Part shown: positions 1-8,700 of the stretch, one piece after another
Numbering within the stretch: position 1 is the stretch's first letter
Layout of the letters: each line of letters starts with the position of its first letter
Origin: CAZJJK01 sp964546285
GTDB taxonomy: Bacteria > Spirochaetota > Spirochaetia > Treponematales > Breznakiellaceae
Direction of reading: 5' to 3'
Assembly (NCBI GenBank): GCA_964546285.1
Contig: CAZJJK010000075.1
Span: 1 to 15,944, forward strand
DNA length: 15,944 nucleotides
Translations under genes and position numbers: made by a program
The notes under the pieces: model-generated
Database searches by the model: none
What the model saw: the letters and a program-made list of their open reading frames with translations, nothing else
Told to the model about the DNA's origin: nothing

Positions 1-496
1 GCCGACCTCGGCCTCGCCCTCCTGCACAGCCCCGAGCTCCTCTTGCTGGACGAACAGACCCTGGGACTCGACGTCCTCGCCAAACGGCACATGATCCATT
101 TTTTTAAAACGGCTCAACCGCGACCAGGGCACCACTATCGTGGTTACGAGCCACGACATGGACGACCTGGAAGAAATGGCCGAACACATCGTGCTCCTGT
201 CAGAGGGCAAGGTGCGTTTTGACGGGAGCTTCGACGAACTGCGGGCGAGAACGGGGAGCTGGCGCCGGCTTGTCCTCGTCACGGCTTCGCCAGAAGCGCC
301 GAAACTCGCTTCAGCGTCGCATGTCTCGTCCGACGGGTATTCTCATGAGTTTGAGTTCGACGCGGCCAAAACGCCGGTAGCCAAGGCGCTCGCCGAGATA
401 GCCGCCATGCCAGGAATTGTGGACATGGAAATTCGCAAAGCGCCGATCGAGGAAGTGATCGCGGGGCTGTACCGGAAGTGGGCAGGAACGAGGTAG
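1..496 (+). pseudogene. ABC-2 type exporter ATP-binding protein, 3' part, with frameshift
   Basis: C-terminal part of an ABC transporter ATPase, entering the window in progress. Frame 1 (1-105) gives ADLGLALLHSPELLLLDEQT, that is the segment after the signature plus Walker B, then GLDV (D-loop region). Frame 2 continues with LKRLNRDQGTTIVVTSHDMD, the H-loop region, and runs to the stop at 494-496. The join needs loss of one base in TTTTTTTAAAA (99-109). With six T the reading is MIHFLKRLN, as expected for the family, so one extra T is either a real frameshift or an assembly error. The D-loop reads DEQT where the family has DEPT. The tail (FDGSFDELRARTG to IEEVIAGLYRKW) resembles the COG4586 group of ABC-2 exporter ATPases. 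The permease partner would lie elsewhere. An 18-bp repeat starts 33 bp after the stop. Confidence 0.8.
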
Positions 497-529
497 ACAG
501 CCCGCGGCCGTTTAAGGAACCAGGATATA

Positions 530-547
530 CTGCTGCCAATTCTGTTG
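530..547 (+). repeat. 18-bp dispersed repeat, copy 1
   Basis: CTGCTGCCAATTCTGTTG, identical to the copies at 12621-12638 (complement) and 15792-15809. It lies 33 bp after the stop of the ABC ATPase and points in the same direction as that gene. It forms an inverted pair with the copy at 765-782. Confidence 0.85.
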
Positions 548-764
548 CATCCGTTTTTAGGCCGTCTCTATAGATAAAGGAGATTTATACTAATCTTTTC
601 ACACATATCGATGCGAAACAGGACATAAACTGGCGTTTTTTCCAAATATGGGATACTCATCGCCAAAAACAACTGAGAGTCGTTAGCGATCATGTCTTTG
701 CTATAAATAAGAAACCGAGGCAGCGTCTTGTCATCAAGCTAACCAAAGCAGCAATTAAAAACAT

Positions 765-782
765 CAACAAAATTAGCAGCAG
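765..782 (-). repeat. 18-bp dispersed repeat, copy 2 (diverged)
   Basis: On the - strand it reads CTGCTGCTAATTTTGTTG, two differences from copy 1. It directly abuts the TAA stop of the licD-family gene (783-785) and continues in that gene's sense direction, so that gene's 3' end coincides with the edge of the repeat. Confidence 0.75.
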
Positions 783-1337
783 TTATAAACCCGGGCCGAT
801 AGCGCGCGTGAAATACGCCGACAGATCAAAACGCGAAGGACAGTCCCAAATAGGAATCCGCCAATTACGGCCATAAAGGTTCATCAACATAGCTTCGGCC
901 TCAGAAGGAATGAGAAAGGTTTCACCGAGAAAGTTGACCGGCTCAAGCGCGTCCAGATGCCGCGCGGGAACCGACGCTCGCGTATCGAGATCCCAGCGAT
1001 ATACGCGCAAGGTCCGCGTCCGAACCGCTATAAAAACATCAAGGCTTTCGCCGTTTCGGTAAAACGAAAAAAACCGTTCATTGCGCCATTTCTGGACTAG
1101 TACTAAACCACGTTCGGCGAGATCGGGAAACGAATCGATAAAAAGCGCCCGATCCGCCTCGCGGATACCGAGGTCAACATCGTCATCATAAGGGATGAAA
1201 CCGCGCTCGCGCACGGCGCCAAGAAGGGTTCCGAAGTTCAAGAAGACATCGACGCCGCGAGAGGCTAAAACATCCCTGAATAGTATCAAATTCCCCAACG
1301 CGACGGCTTGGTCGCGAATAGCTTGTTTTCCCGACAT
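783..1337 (-). CDS. LicD-family phosphotransferase
   Basis: LicD enzymes belong to the nucleotidyltransferase fold and transfer phosphocholine or related phospho-groups from a CDP-activated donor to surface glycans. The family core is visible: GTLLGAVRERGFIPY at residues 36-50, followed directly by DDDVDLG (51-57), whose Asp residues bind metal. The C-terminal family motif is also present, VNFLGETFLIP then YGRNWRIP (134-162). At 184 residues it is a short but core-complete member. The ATG at 1335-1337 is the first in frame and has no convincing Shine-Dalgarno. The stop abuts an 18-bp repeat, so the original 3' end may have been lost. Base composition is lower in GC than that of thrS, which hints at transfer. 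Its acceptor cannot be read from the sequence; a role in surface glycan decoration is inferred from the family. Confidence 0.85.
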   Translation of the reverse strand: MSGKQAIRDQAVALGNLILFRDVLASRGVDVFLNFGTLLGAVRERGFIPYDDDVDLGIREADRALFIDSFPDLAERGLVLVQKWRNERFFSFYRNGESLDVFIAVRTRTLRVYRWDLDTRASVPARHLDALEPVNFLGETFLIPSEAEAMLMNLYGRNWRIPIWDCPSRFDLSAYFTRAIGPGL

Positions 1338-1435
1338 GATAGGGAATTATTCAGAAGCAAAAGGGACTGTCTTAGTATCGATCCAAATAAGACGGCCCAG
1401 CGCTCTTCATCATCGTGAGGAAGAGAAGTTATAAA

Positions 1436-1462
1436 TTACATACTTTTCAATGTAGATATAAT
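1436..1462 (+). promoter_or_regulatory. Candidate promoter for the CDF fusion gene
   Basis: A perfect TATAAT (1457-1462) sits in an AT-rich stretch within the 169-bp divergent spacer between the licD-family gene and the CDF fusion gene. The best -35 is TTACAT (1436-1441), 15 bp upstream, which is short and weak. Transcription would start near 1469, about 38 nt before the ATG. Confidence 0.5.
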
Positions 1463-1506
1463 TCGATAGATACTCGCTATGGTGAAGACAGCGGAAGAAT
1501 ACGGGG

Positions 1507-3387
1507 ATGAACCAAAAACGGAAGAGCAGCGACTACGGTCAGTCCTGGATGTTGGCGTCCGCGCTGCTTGATCGGGATCGAAACCTGACGGACCTGGAGG
1601 AATACTTTCGCGTGATGGCCCGGAGATTCGGCATATTCTTTCCTTTCTCGGATAGGGAAAGGCCGATGACACGGAACCATCTGGAGCGAAGTCTGGAAAC
1701 CCTGATCAAACGGGCTTGGCTTCTTCGCGACGCTGACGCCTACCATCTCACCGACGAGGGTCGCGGGGAAGCGGAGCGTATGCTCGCCGATATGGAGCGA
1801 GGCAACCGTTTCCTCAAGAAGGCGACACGACCGGAAACGGTATCCAAGGTGACCTTAATCGTCCATTTCCTTTTAGCGGCGGTGAAGCTACCGGCGGCCT
1901 TCATTTCGGGCAGCGTCGGACTCATGAACGACGCGCTGGATACCCTGAGGGACGGCGTATCCAGCCTCTTCGTCTATTTCGGGGTAAAGCGGGGAAAGGA
2001 ACGCCTAGCGAGCCGCCTTTTGCTACTATTCATGGTCGCCACCGGCCTTTTTACACTCTACGAAGCGGTATGCAGCTTTTTTAAGCCCGAACCCCTAGCC
2101 GCGGATTGGATCGCCTTCATCGCGCTAGCCCTTTCGGCCGGACTCTGCGCCTTGCTTAGGCTCTACCAGCGTTACGTCGGCCTCAAACACGCCTGCGTTC
2201 CCCTGATCGCCCAAAGTATTGACTCCCGCAACCATATCATCGTCGCGCTGGGAGTGAGCATCGGTCTCGTCGCCGCCTATTTCCGCTTCCCGCTTCTCGA
2301 TCGGATCGTCGGCATCGCGGTAGCGATCTTGATACTGAAGGGCGCCACCGAACTACTGGTTGACTTGACGCACGGCGGCGATGAGCGGGAGTTGGACCTT
2401 TCCAAGTATGGCTTCATCCATTTCGATGACAAGCGCCAGAGAGAGATGACGAATTGGTTTCTGTACGAGATAAACCAGGGGCGGGCCGCTACCCGTGATG
2501 AACTGTCTAGGAAAATCGCGGCGTCCGTCGATTTCGGCTCCATCGCGCCCTTCGTGGCCTTGGGGTTCGATAAGGGCAGCGCTATCGAAGAAAAGCTTAA
2601 TGCCGCTTTGGCCGCGGTATTCGATCGCGGCTTGGCGATTGAAGCGCCCCAATCGGACGGCGAATCCGCGCTCAAGCTGACGGAGGCGGGGAAACGGGAG
2701 CTGAATCGAGTCCTGTCAGGCACTTGGCGCTTCAGGAGGGGAAACGGAGCGGCGCGAAAGCGCGGACTCGTCGGGAAATTAGCCGGCTTGGGGCTTGGCG
2801 CTTTAGCCGGTCTCGCCTCCGCGGCGGCCGCCTATATAGCGCTGCGTTGGATCATCGGCTTTCTACCGCCCTTAGAGCTCTGGGGCGCGGACGCCCTCGC
2901 GGAGCGTTATATGGTTCGATTCACCCGCCCGACGTTTACGGTCGGCCCCTACTCACTGAGCGGCGCCCAACTCGTCTGCGTTTTCGTCGGTACGGTCCTC
3001 ATATTCATCGGAAGAGCGATCGCGCGCCCGGCTAAGCGCCTCCTCCACCCCGTGGTTCGACACAATTCCGATAGTCCCGCCTATATCGTCACCGAAGGCC
3101 CTTTCGCCGCCCGGCGGCACCCTGTCTACGCCGGCTCGATCCTCGCTTGCGTGGGCGCGGTGATCGCCGCCCATTCGGTTTATGCCCTTCTTTGGTCCGC
3201 TGTCACCGCGGCTCTCCGCCTCGCCGTCTCAGTTCATGAAGAGCGGAAGCTATCCGCGAATTTCGGCGACGAGTACGAACAGTACCGGACAACTGTTCGG
3301 CGACGCTTCTTTCCTTGGTGGACTTGGCTTCTCTTAGCCGCCGCGTACGTTATCGCGTGGGCGGGATTACCGCGTTTTTTTCCGTGA
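1507..3387 (+). CDS. Winged-helix / CDF cation transporter / winged-helix / ICMT-like methyltransferase fusion protein
   Basis: A 626-residue four-part membrane protein. Residues 10-95 look like a winged helix, ending in a wing-type AYHLTDEGRGEAERML. Residues 112-288 are a CDF core with several membrane segments; TM2 carries SGSVGLMNDALDTLRDG (134-150) with candidate metal ligands Asp142, Asp145 and Asp149, and TM5 carries AQSIDSRNH (235-243). Residues 296-402 form a second soluble domain ending in another wing-like ALKLTEAGKRELNRVL; it replaces the usual CDF C-terminal ferredoxin-like domain. Residues 420-626 are an ICMT-like membrane domain: YIVTEGPFAARRHPVY (526-541), HEERKLSANFGDEYEQY (577-593), RRRFFPW (598-604). 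In-frame TGA at 1483 fixes ATG 1507 as the only plausible start; the ribosome site (CGGGG) is poor. CDF proteins export divalent cations and ICMT-like domains methylate at the membrane with S-adenosylmethionine. The combined function is unknown. Domain calls are by eye; CDF and ICMT are firm, the winged helices probable. Confidence 0.85.
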   Translation: MNQKRKSSDYGQSWMLASALLDRDRNLTDLEEYFRVMARRFGIFFPFSDRERPMTRNHLERSLETLIKRAWLLRDADAYHLTDEGRGEAERMLADMERGNRFLKKATRPETVSKVTLIVHFLLAAVKLPAAFISGSVGLMNDALDTLRDGVSSLFVYFGVKRGKERLASRLLLLFMVATGLFTLYEAVCSFFKPEPLAADWIAFIALALSAGLCALLRLYQRYVGLKHACVPLIAQSIDSRNHIIVALGVSIGLVAAYFRFPLLDRIVGIAVAILILKGATELLVDLTHGGDERELDLSKYGFIHFDDKRQREMTNWFLYEINQGRAATRDELSRKIAASVDFGSIAPFVALGFDKGSAIEEKLNAALAAVFDRGLAIEAPQSDGESALKLTEAGKRELNRVLSGTWRFRRGNGAARKRGLVGKLAGLGLGALAGLASAAAAYIALRWIIGFLPPLELWGADALAERYMVRFTRPTFTVGPYSLSGAQLVCVFVGTVLIFIGRAIARPAKRLLHPVVRHNSDSPAYIVTEGPFAARRHPVYAGSILACVGAVIAAHSVYALLWSAVTAALRLAVSVHEERKLSANFGDEYEQYRTTVRRRFFPWWTWLLLAAAYVIAWAGLPRFFP

Positions 3388-3447
3388 GGATGGGTTTGTT
3401 TCCCGTCTAGTGTGCCGAAGCTTAGCTTTTCGTCTGGACTACATACA

Positions 3448-3759
3448 CTAACTGCTGCCAATTTTGTTGAAACCTGGAACCGCTGACGGAAAAGTCCCGC
3501 CCCAGGGTGACAAGCCATTCCCCGCAACGATATGGCCTGTCGTCGCTGCGACACCAGGCTCGGCCATAAGCACGGCGGCGAGCGCGGCCTCGCAGAGCTT
3601 GGTGAATTTCGCGGGAATGGCCGCCGAGCGAGGTCCGCCGATAGCCAGCTCAGCCGCGTCCGCTTCAACGCCGCCGATGGTCGCGCTGTTCCCGCGATCG
3701 GTCGCACCGGGAAACGGGAGATGGATAAGATAGGCGCTTGCGCGCTGGACGCCGTTGGC
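3448..3759 (-). pseudogene. Unrecognised gene remnant running into the 18-bp repeat
   Basis: This - strand frame is open for 103 codons with strong G/C third-position preference and a natural composition, for example ATIGGVEADAAELAIGG and KLCEAALAAVLMAEPG. The competing + strand frames are Arg/Ala-rich, as shadows usually are. It has no start: an in-frame TAA (3760-3762) precedes it and no ATG, GTG or TTG occurs in its first half. Its last codons, NKIGSS then TAG, are read through the 18-bp repeat at 3452-3469, so the 3' end is chimeric. I take it as an internal fragment of a once longer gene. I do not recognise the family. Of the 420-bp stretch 3388-3807 it is the only coding-like signal; 3388-3447 shows only a weak imperfect hairpin. 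Confidence 0.45.
3452..3469 (+). repeat. 18-bp dispersed repeat, copy 3
   Basis: CTGCTGCCAATTTTGTTG, one difference from copy 1. It lies 64 bp after the stop of the CDF fusion gene and points in the same direction as that gene. On the other strand it forms the end of the remnant at 3448-3759. Confidence 0.8.
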
Positions 3760-3807
3760 TTAGACTTTCGCGCGGACACTGTTAGGATCAGGCGGGAGAG
3801 AGGGTAG

Positions 3808-5568
3808 ATGCCGATGAAAAATATCGGTTGGCCATGCCATGGTTTATCAGTACGCGAAGCTATGCGCCTACTGGTTATTGTCGCGGTGGCTCCGGCCTTG
3901 GCGATGATCGCCTGGACGGGCATAGAACACGGCAAGCTAGGCGGCGATTTAGCTATCCGCGAAACGAGAAGGCAGGCCGACGCCTTCGCCGAACTGCAGA
4001 CGCTGGTCGCCGCGACGACTAAACAGCTACTCGCGACCCTCGTGTCCCTGCCCGCCTTTAGGAGCGGTGATACGGACGCCATGAGCGACATACTGAAAGC
4101 GGTCCACCGCGAAAATCCAGACTACCTCAACCTAAGTGTCGTCGACTTGGACGACAAGGTCATAGCCTCGTCCTTACTGCAACCGGGTACGGTACTTGGC
4201 GACCGCTCCCATTTTATCGCGGCCAAACGCGATGGTGTATTCTCCACCGGCGAATACACCATCGGCCGCATCGACGACGTGCCGTCCTTCCCGTATGCCC
4301 AGCCTATTCGCGACGACGGCGGACAAGTCATCGCTCTCGTGAGCGCCATCTATAAACTTGTTTCTTACAACGCCTTATTTGATCATCTGGCTGAAACGCC
4401 AGGGTCATTCCTTGGCTTGGTCGACCGCAACGGCGTCAGGCTTTACTTCCACCCGGCCAAACATACCAACCCCATCGGCGAGCCCATAAAGGTCGATATC
4501 TGGGAACGCCTCCGAAGCGGCGGCGACGAAGGCCAATTCATCGATATCGGTTCCGATGGCATAAAACGTTTCTACGGTTACCGCAGCTTGTATCTAGAAG
4601 ACGGACGGAATCCGTACATGTACATCGTTTACGCCTCGCCGGTAGCCGCCGCCTATGCGGCCAGCCGGTCAATATTGATCCGCGACATCATCATCATGCT
4701 GGTGGTCGCGTTGGCGGCCTTGGCCAGCGCGGAAGCGCTCTACGGACGGTTTTTTGGCCGCCGGATCAATCGAATCATCGCCGCTACCGCCCACATCCGA
4801 GACGGCGAGTTCGGCGCCCGCGTCACGCCCGTGGATACGTCGCCAGAATTGGGCGCCATCGGCCAAGCCATCAACCTTATGGCCGAAGCCCTGGAAAATC
4901 GAGACGTCGAACGGAAAACGGCGGCCGCCCAATTGTCCGCCGCCCTCGACGAAAAGGAGACGCTGCTGAAGGAACTCCACCACCGCGTCAAGAACAATAT
5001 GCAGATGATTTTGGGCATGGTCCAGCTGCAGACCGAAAACGACGGAGGCGCCGCGGCTTTCAAGGCAGCAATGGAAAACCGCATCGCCGCGATGGCGCTG
5101 GTTCACGAACTTCTCTACGAAACCGAGAACCATGGCGATGTGGCTTTAGCCGAACAGCTTCAGCGCCTCGTGGATCTGCTCGTCGTGTCCGTCTCCGGCG
5201 CCGGCGACGTTGCCGTCACGGTGAGAAGCGCCGATATCCGCGTCGGCATAGATAAGGCCGTCCCCTTCAGCCTCCTCGTCAACGAATTGGTCGTCAACGC
5301 CTTCAAGCATGGCCTGCGGACGGAGTCGCCCCAGCTTGTGGTTAGTTTAGAAACCGGTTTGGCGGCGGGCAAGGCGCTTTGCCGATTAACGATCGCCGAT
5401 AACGGCCCCGGACTTCCGGCGGATTTCGTTCTGGCGAACGCCAAGGGTCTTGGCCTTCACCTAGCGGACGCTTTGACCAAACAACTTGGCGGTACACTTG
5501 CCTGGGCTAACAAGGGGGGCGCTGTTTTCACCGCCGAATTCTCGATCGGCGCACGGTCCGCCTCCTAG
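3808..5568 (+). CDS. Membrane sensor histidine kinase, Cache-type sensor with HisKA_2 core
   Basis: A 586-residue two-pass sensor kinase. A first membrane helix (about 19-36) is followed by a large extracytoplasmic region (about 40-285) that looks like a double Cache sensor, for example GDRSHFIAAKRDGVFSTGEY and SFLGLVDRNGVRLYFHP. A second helix (about 290-312) leads into a HAMP segment (about 313-365). The dimerisation/phosphoacceptor region reads LLKELHHRVKNNMQMILGM (386-404), the HisKA_2 signature, with His392 as likely phosphoacceptor. The ATPase domain shows the N box NELVVNAFKHG (492-502), DNGPGLP (531-537) and GLGLHLADAL (547-556). GAGAGAGGG just before ATG 3808 is a plausible ribosome site; ATG 3814 is an alternative start. 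No response regulator lies beside it, so the partner must be elsewhere. The Cache fold suggests a small-molecule ligand, identity unknown. Confidence 0.93.
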   Translation: MPMKNIGWPCHGLSVREAMRLLVIVAVAPALAMIAWTGIEHGKLGGDLAIRETRRQADAFAELQTLVAATTKQLLATLVSLPAFRSGDTDAMSDILKAVHRENPDYLNLSVVDLDDKVIASSLLQPGTVLGDRSHFIAAKRDGVFSTGEYTIGRIDDVPSFPYAQPIRDDGGQVIALVSAIYKLVSYNALFDHLAETPGSFLGLVDRNGVRLYFHPAKHTNPIGEPIKVDIWERLRSGGDEGQFIDIGSDGIKRFYGYRSLYLEDGRNPYMYIVYASPVAAAYAASRSILIRDIIIMLVVALAALASAEALYGRFFGRRINRIIAATAHIRDGEFGARVTPVDTSPELGAIGQAINLMAEALENRDVERKTAAAQLSAALDEKETLLKELHHRVKNNMQMILGMVQLQTENDGGAAAFKAAMENRIAAMALVHELLYETENHGDVALAEQLQRLVDLLVVSVSGAGDVAVTVRSADIRVGIDKAVPFSLLVNELVVNAFKHGLRTESPQLVVSLETGLAAGKALCRLTIADNGPGLPADFVLANAKGLGLHLADALTKQLGGTLAWANKGGAVFTAEFSIGARSAS

Positions 5569-5669
5569 CTTTATCCAGAATCACCAAGCCGGGGAATACC
5601 GCCCAGTGCCAATTTAGCGCCAGCTTGAACGGAGGCTTCGTTCTGGGCGGGATGTATCCATAAACCATT

Positions 5670-5711
5670 ACCGGCGATAATGCGCCGGTCGGCGAGAATT
5701 CTCTCGCCGAC
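5670..5711. terminator. Two overlapping hairpins between convergent genes
   Basis: ACCGGCG (5670-5676) pairs with CGCCGGT (5683-5689), a perfect 7-bp stem with a 6-nt loop. GTCGGCGAG (5688-5696) pairs with CTCGCCGAC (5703-5711), a perfect 9-bp stem with a 6-nt loop. The stems share two bases, so they are partly exclusive. They lie between the kinase stop (5568) and the stop of the convergent lipoprotein gene (5726) and probably end both transcripts. Neither side has a clean T tract. Confidence 0.55.
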
Positions 5712-5725
5712 TTGGCTGGGCGTCC

Positions 5726-8700
5726 CTACTCGCCGTAGGTGATGTACGCCTTCGGCTGAAGGACGGAGATCGCGCTATTCTTGCCGGAAGAACACGAAAA
5801 GCTGAACTCTTGGGAGTTCTTAACAAAGAATTTCGCGTTTGTAGTTCTGGTGTTCGAACCCAGATCGTCGTAGCTCTTTCCAATATCCTTTTCCTTCATC
5901 TCGATGTAGAGCGTGAGCGGATCAAGTAAGCTGCTGAAAGTATAGGACATAACCGGCCCGCTGATCGACGTGGAGATATCCTTCTTACATTCGTTGAAGG
6001 TCTTATCCCGTGAATGGCTCCAGAGCGTTTGGTAGGGGGCGGCGGTGGAATCGCCCTTATGGTACCGGATATCGCCGTACACTTGGAGGGTAGCGCCGAC
6101 GTCCGGCGCGTGAATGTTCAAACAAGTCACATGAAAGCTTACCGTGATGGTGCCGGGGATGATCCGGACGGAACGAGTAGAGTAGGCGCCGGCATAAGCG
6201 ACGTTGGCCACCGTGTTGTCGTCCAAGAAACGCAGCTGGTAGGACACGGGGACGCCGGGAGTGGCGACGGTAAAAACTTCTTCCCGGATCTTCTCGGCGA
6301 ACGTTTTAGGCCATGTTTCAGCGTCGGATCCGCCTACGATATAGCCGCTGTCGACCGAGCCCCAGATCCGGTTGTACGCGGATATGACCACACTGGAGTC
6401 GATAGGCTGGGTTCGGTCGCAGACCGTCCGGAGCGCGGTCTGGAATTCGTCCAGGGAGAAGATGGAAGGAGTCAGGACGTAGCTGATTCGGCCGTAGCTG
6501 ACGGAGGCGACGTACACCGGGCGCGTTCCTTCAAAATCGTCGATATCGTACTGGTCGTAAAGGAAGGCGTCGGCCGTTTGGTCCACATCGATAGAAAAAT
6601 AGGTTTCCACGACCCGCCCGAAGAAGATACGCTGCTTTACGCCCGGCGTAAAGCTCTTCAACTTGGCCTTTAAAGTCGCTTTCACATCGTCGTCAAGATC
6701 GGCCGCGCCCGCGGCAAAGGCCGTGTCAAAAGACGCTTCATCGTACAATTCGTAAAGCTGAATCTGAAGCTCCGGTTCTGATGTTACCCTGACTTTCGCC
6801 AACGATTGTTTAAGGAAGTTATCCACGACGAGACGCTTGGGTACGACGGTCGTACTAGCGACGGGTCCGTCCAGCGTGGAACAGACCAGGCTGACCGGCC
6901 GCTTGAGACCGGAGCTGATTTCCCGGTATTCGCCGCTCTTGATAGAACCGGACGCCAGCACGGAGCCTGGATAGATGGCGTTGCCGGAGGGTTTCATCGT
7001 CGCGATGCGGTCGTAGGAACCTGACCCGGTCTGGGTCGCCTTAGTGATTTTATACTTCACCGGGACATTGTCCTCTTCGCCGAATTCCTCGGTCAGCGTC
7101 GTCGCGGTGGTCACGCCGGAGAGAGACAGAGCGTTGGTCGGCGTTCCGGCGGATAGGAAGGATGGCGTAACCAGGGCGGACACGGCGGCGCGGCCGTCAG
7201 CTTGACGGGAAACGCTCACCGTATAGGTTTTCCGCTCGCCATTCTCCGCCGTCACGACGAAGGTCGCGGTCTGGGGCGTTTCAGGAACCAGATCGGATAG
7301 GCTGATGGCCGGGCTGACGGTCGCGGCCATATCGGCCGGCAGGCCGGTCAAGCTGACGTCGGTAATGGAGTTGTAAAGACTCAAGCTGTAGTCGGCGATG
7401 GACGGGGAAAATTCCGGCTCAAGGGAGCCGTAGGCTTGATCGGGAATAGCGGTCGCGACGGCGATATCGCGGAGTTTGGCGTTGGCGGAGGCCTGCCGAG
7501 TCGCCTTGACGGTATAGGTTTTCGTCGTCGTCCCGTCCTCGGCCGTCACCGTGAGCGCCGCCGTATAAACAGTACCCACGCTCATAGCCGTGATGGACAC
7601 CGGCGCCGTGACTTCGGAATCATCGTCTTGGACGTTCCCGGTAATAGTGAAGCTTGTCAGTTCATTCGGGACGCTCACCGCGTACTCAATGATGTCCGGA
7701 CTGAAAGCCGGCTCCAGGAAAAGCGGCGCGTAGCCATAACCCGTTGTAAGGTGAAGGCCGTCCAAATTGGCGTTTATCCCATCCGCCCGGGTCACCTCCA
7801 CGGTGTAGGTCTTCTTCGTCACGCCGTCCGCTCCGGTTACGGCAATAGACGCGTCCATTGGCCAAGATTCCGCCAAACCGGAGAGGGTTACGGCTTCCGT
7901 CGCGGACGCGTCGGCCTTGGCCGGTATTCCCTGGATGGTGACCATGGTCACGGTCGTATCGACGGTTAAAAAGTATTCGGTTATATCGGGATCGAAAGCC
8001 GGTTTAAGGCTGCCGCTGGAAAGCTCTATAGCGCGCAGGTCGGCCGGCCCGTACGAACGGCGCGTAACATGGAGAGTGTAGGTCTTGCTTGCCTTGCCAT
8101 CATGGCCGGTAACCGTGAGCGCGGCCGTATAGTTTGTATCCTCTTCCATATCGACTAGGGTGACGGCCTCCGTGACGGCGGCCTTGGGGTCGCTGGCTTC
8201 CCCGGAAACCGTGAGACCTGTCACCGCGTTCGGCACGCATACCGTATAATCGACGATCGCCGGATTGAAGGCCGGCTCCAGCTCTACCGCGACGTCCGGA
8301 TCGGTCGCGAGCGTCAGGGAAGCGAGGCCGCAGTCCACCGTTTCCGCCCGGACGACGGTGACAGTGTAGCTTTTCTCCGTTTTCGCCTCGCTTAACGTCA
8401 CGACGATGGCCGCGGTTCGAGCTATGCCCTCCTCCAGATCGGTAAGGACGATTTCCGGCGTTACGACGGCATAGGCGACGACGGGCGTTCCCCGCACGGC
8501 CACGCTCGTCGTCGCGTTGTCCACATTGAGAAAATAGTTCACGATATCCGGATGGAAGGCGGGGCTGAGGGTGCCGCTGGAAACGGCGATCTCAATCAGG
8601 TCGGCTGGTTCGTACCGTTGGCATAAAACATTTATAGTATAATTTTTGACGGCCTCGCCGTCCTTACCCGTGACGGCGAGGGTCGCCGTATAGGACTTGC

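Larger units (their letters stand above)
530..782. mobile_element. AT-rich 253-bp interval bounded by inverted copies of the 18-bp repeat
   Basis: The interval is clearly richer in A+T than its surroundings and is bounded by a forward repeat (530-547) and an inverted, slightly diverged one (765-782). This is the architecture of a small non-autonomous element or of a pair of gene-end repeats facing each other. It contains no gene I recognise. The + strand is open from 574 to the TAA near 875 without a conventional start. The - strand holds a 56-codon open stretch (568-738) including LFLAMSIPYLEKTPVYVLF, which reads protein-like and may be a remnant of a foreign gene. No target-site duplication is obvious at the edges. 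Confidence 0.45.

Noticed and set aside
99..109. Programmed ribosomal frameshift in the ABC ATPase
   Set aside because: The change needed is +1/-2 relative to the reading frame and does not fit a standard -1 heptamer; decay, assembly error or transcriptional slippage are simpler.
3234..4091. 285-codon open frame on the - strand
   Set aside because: It lies across the ends of the CDF fusion gene and the histidine kinase and has the Ser/Arg/Pro-rich composition of a shadow frame; both + strand genes have clear domains.
6014..6673. 219-codon + strand open frame within the lipoprotein gene
   Set aside because: Gly/Asp/Val/Arg-rich shadow of a well-supported - strand protein with CDC motifs; no independent signal.
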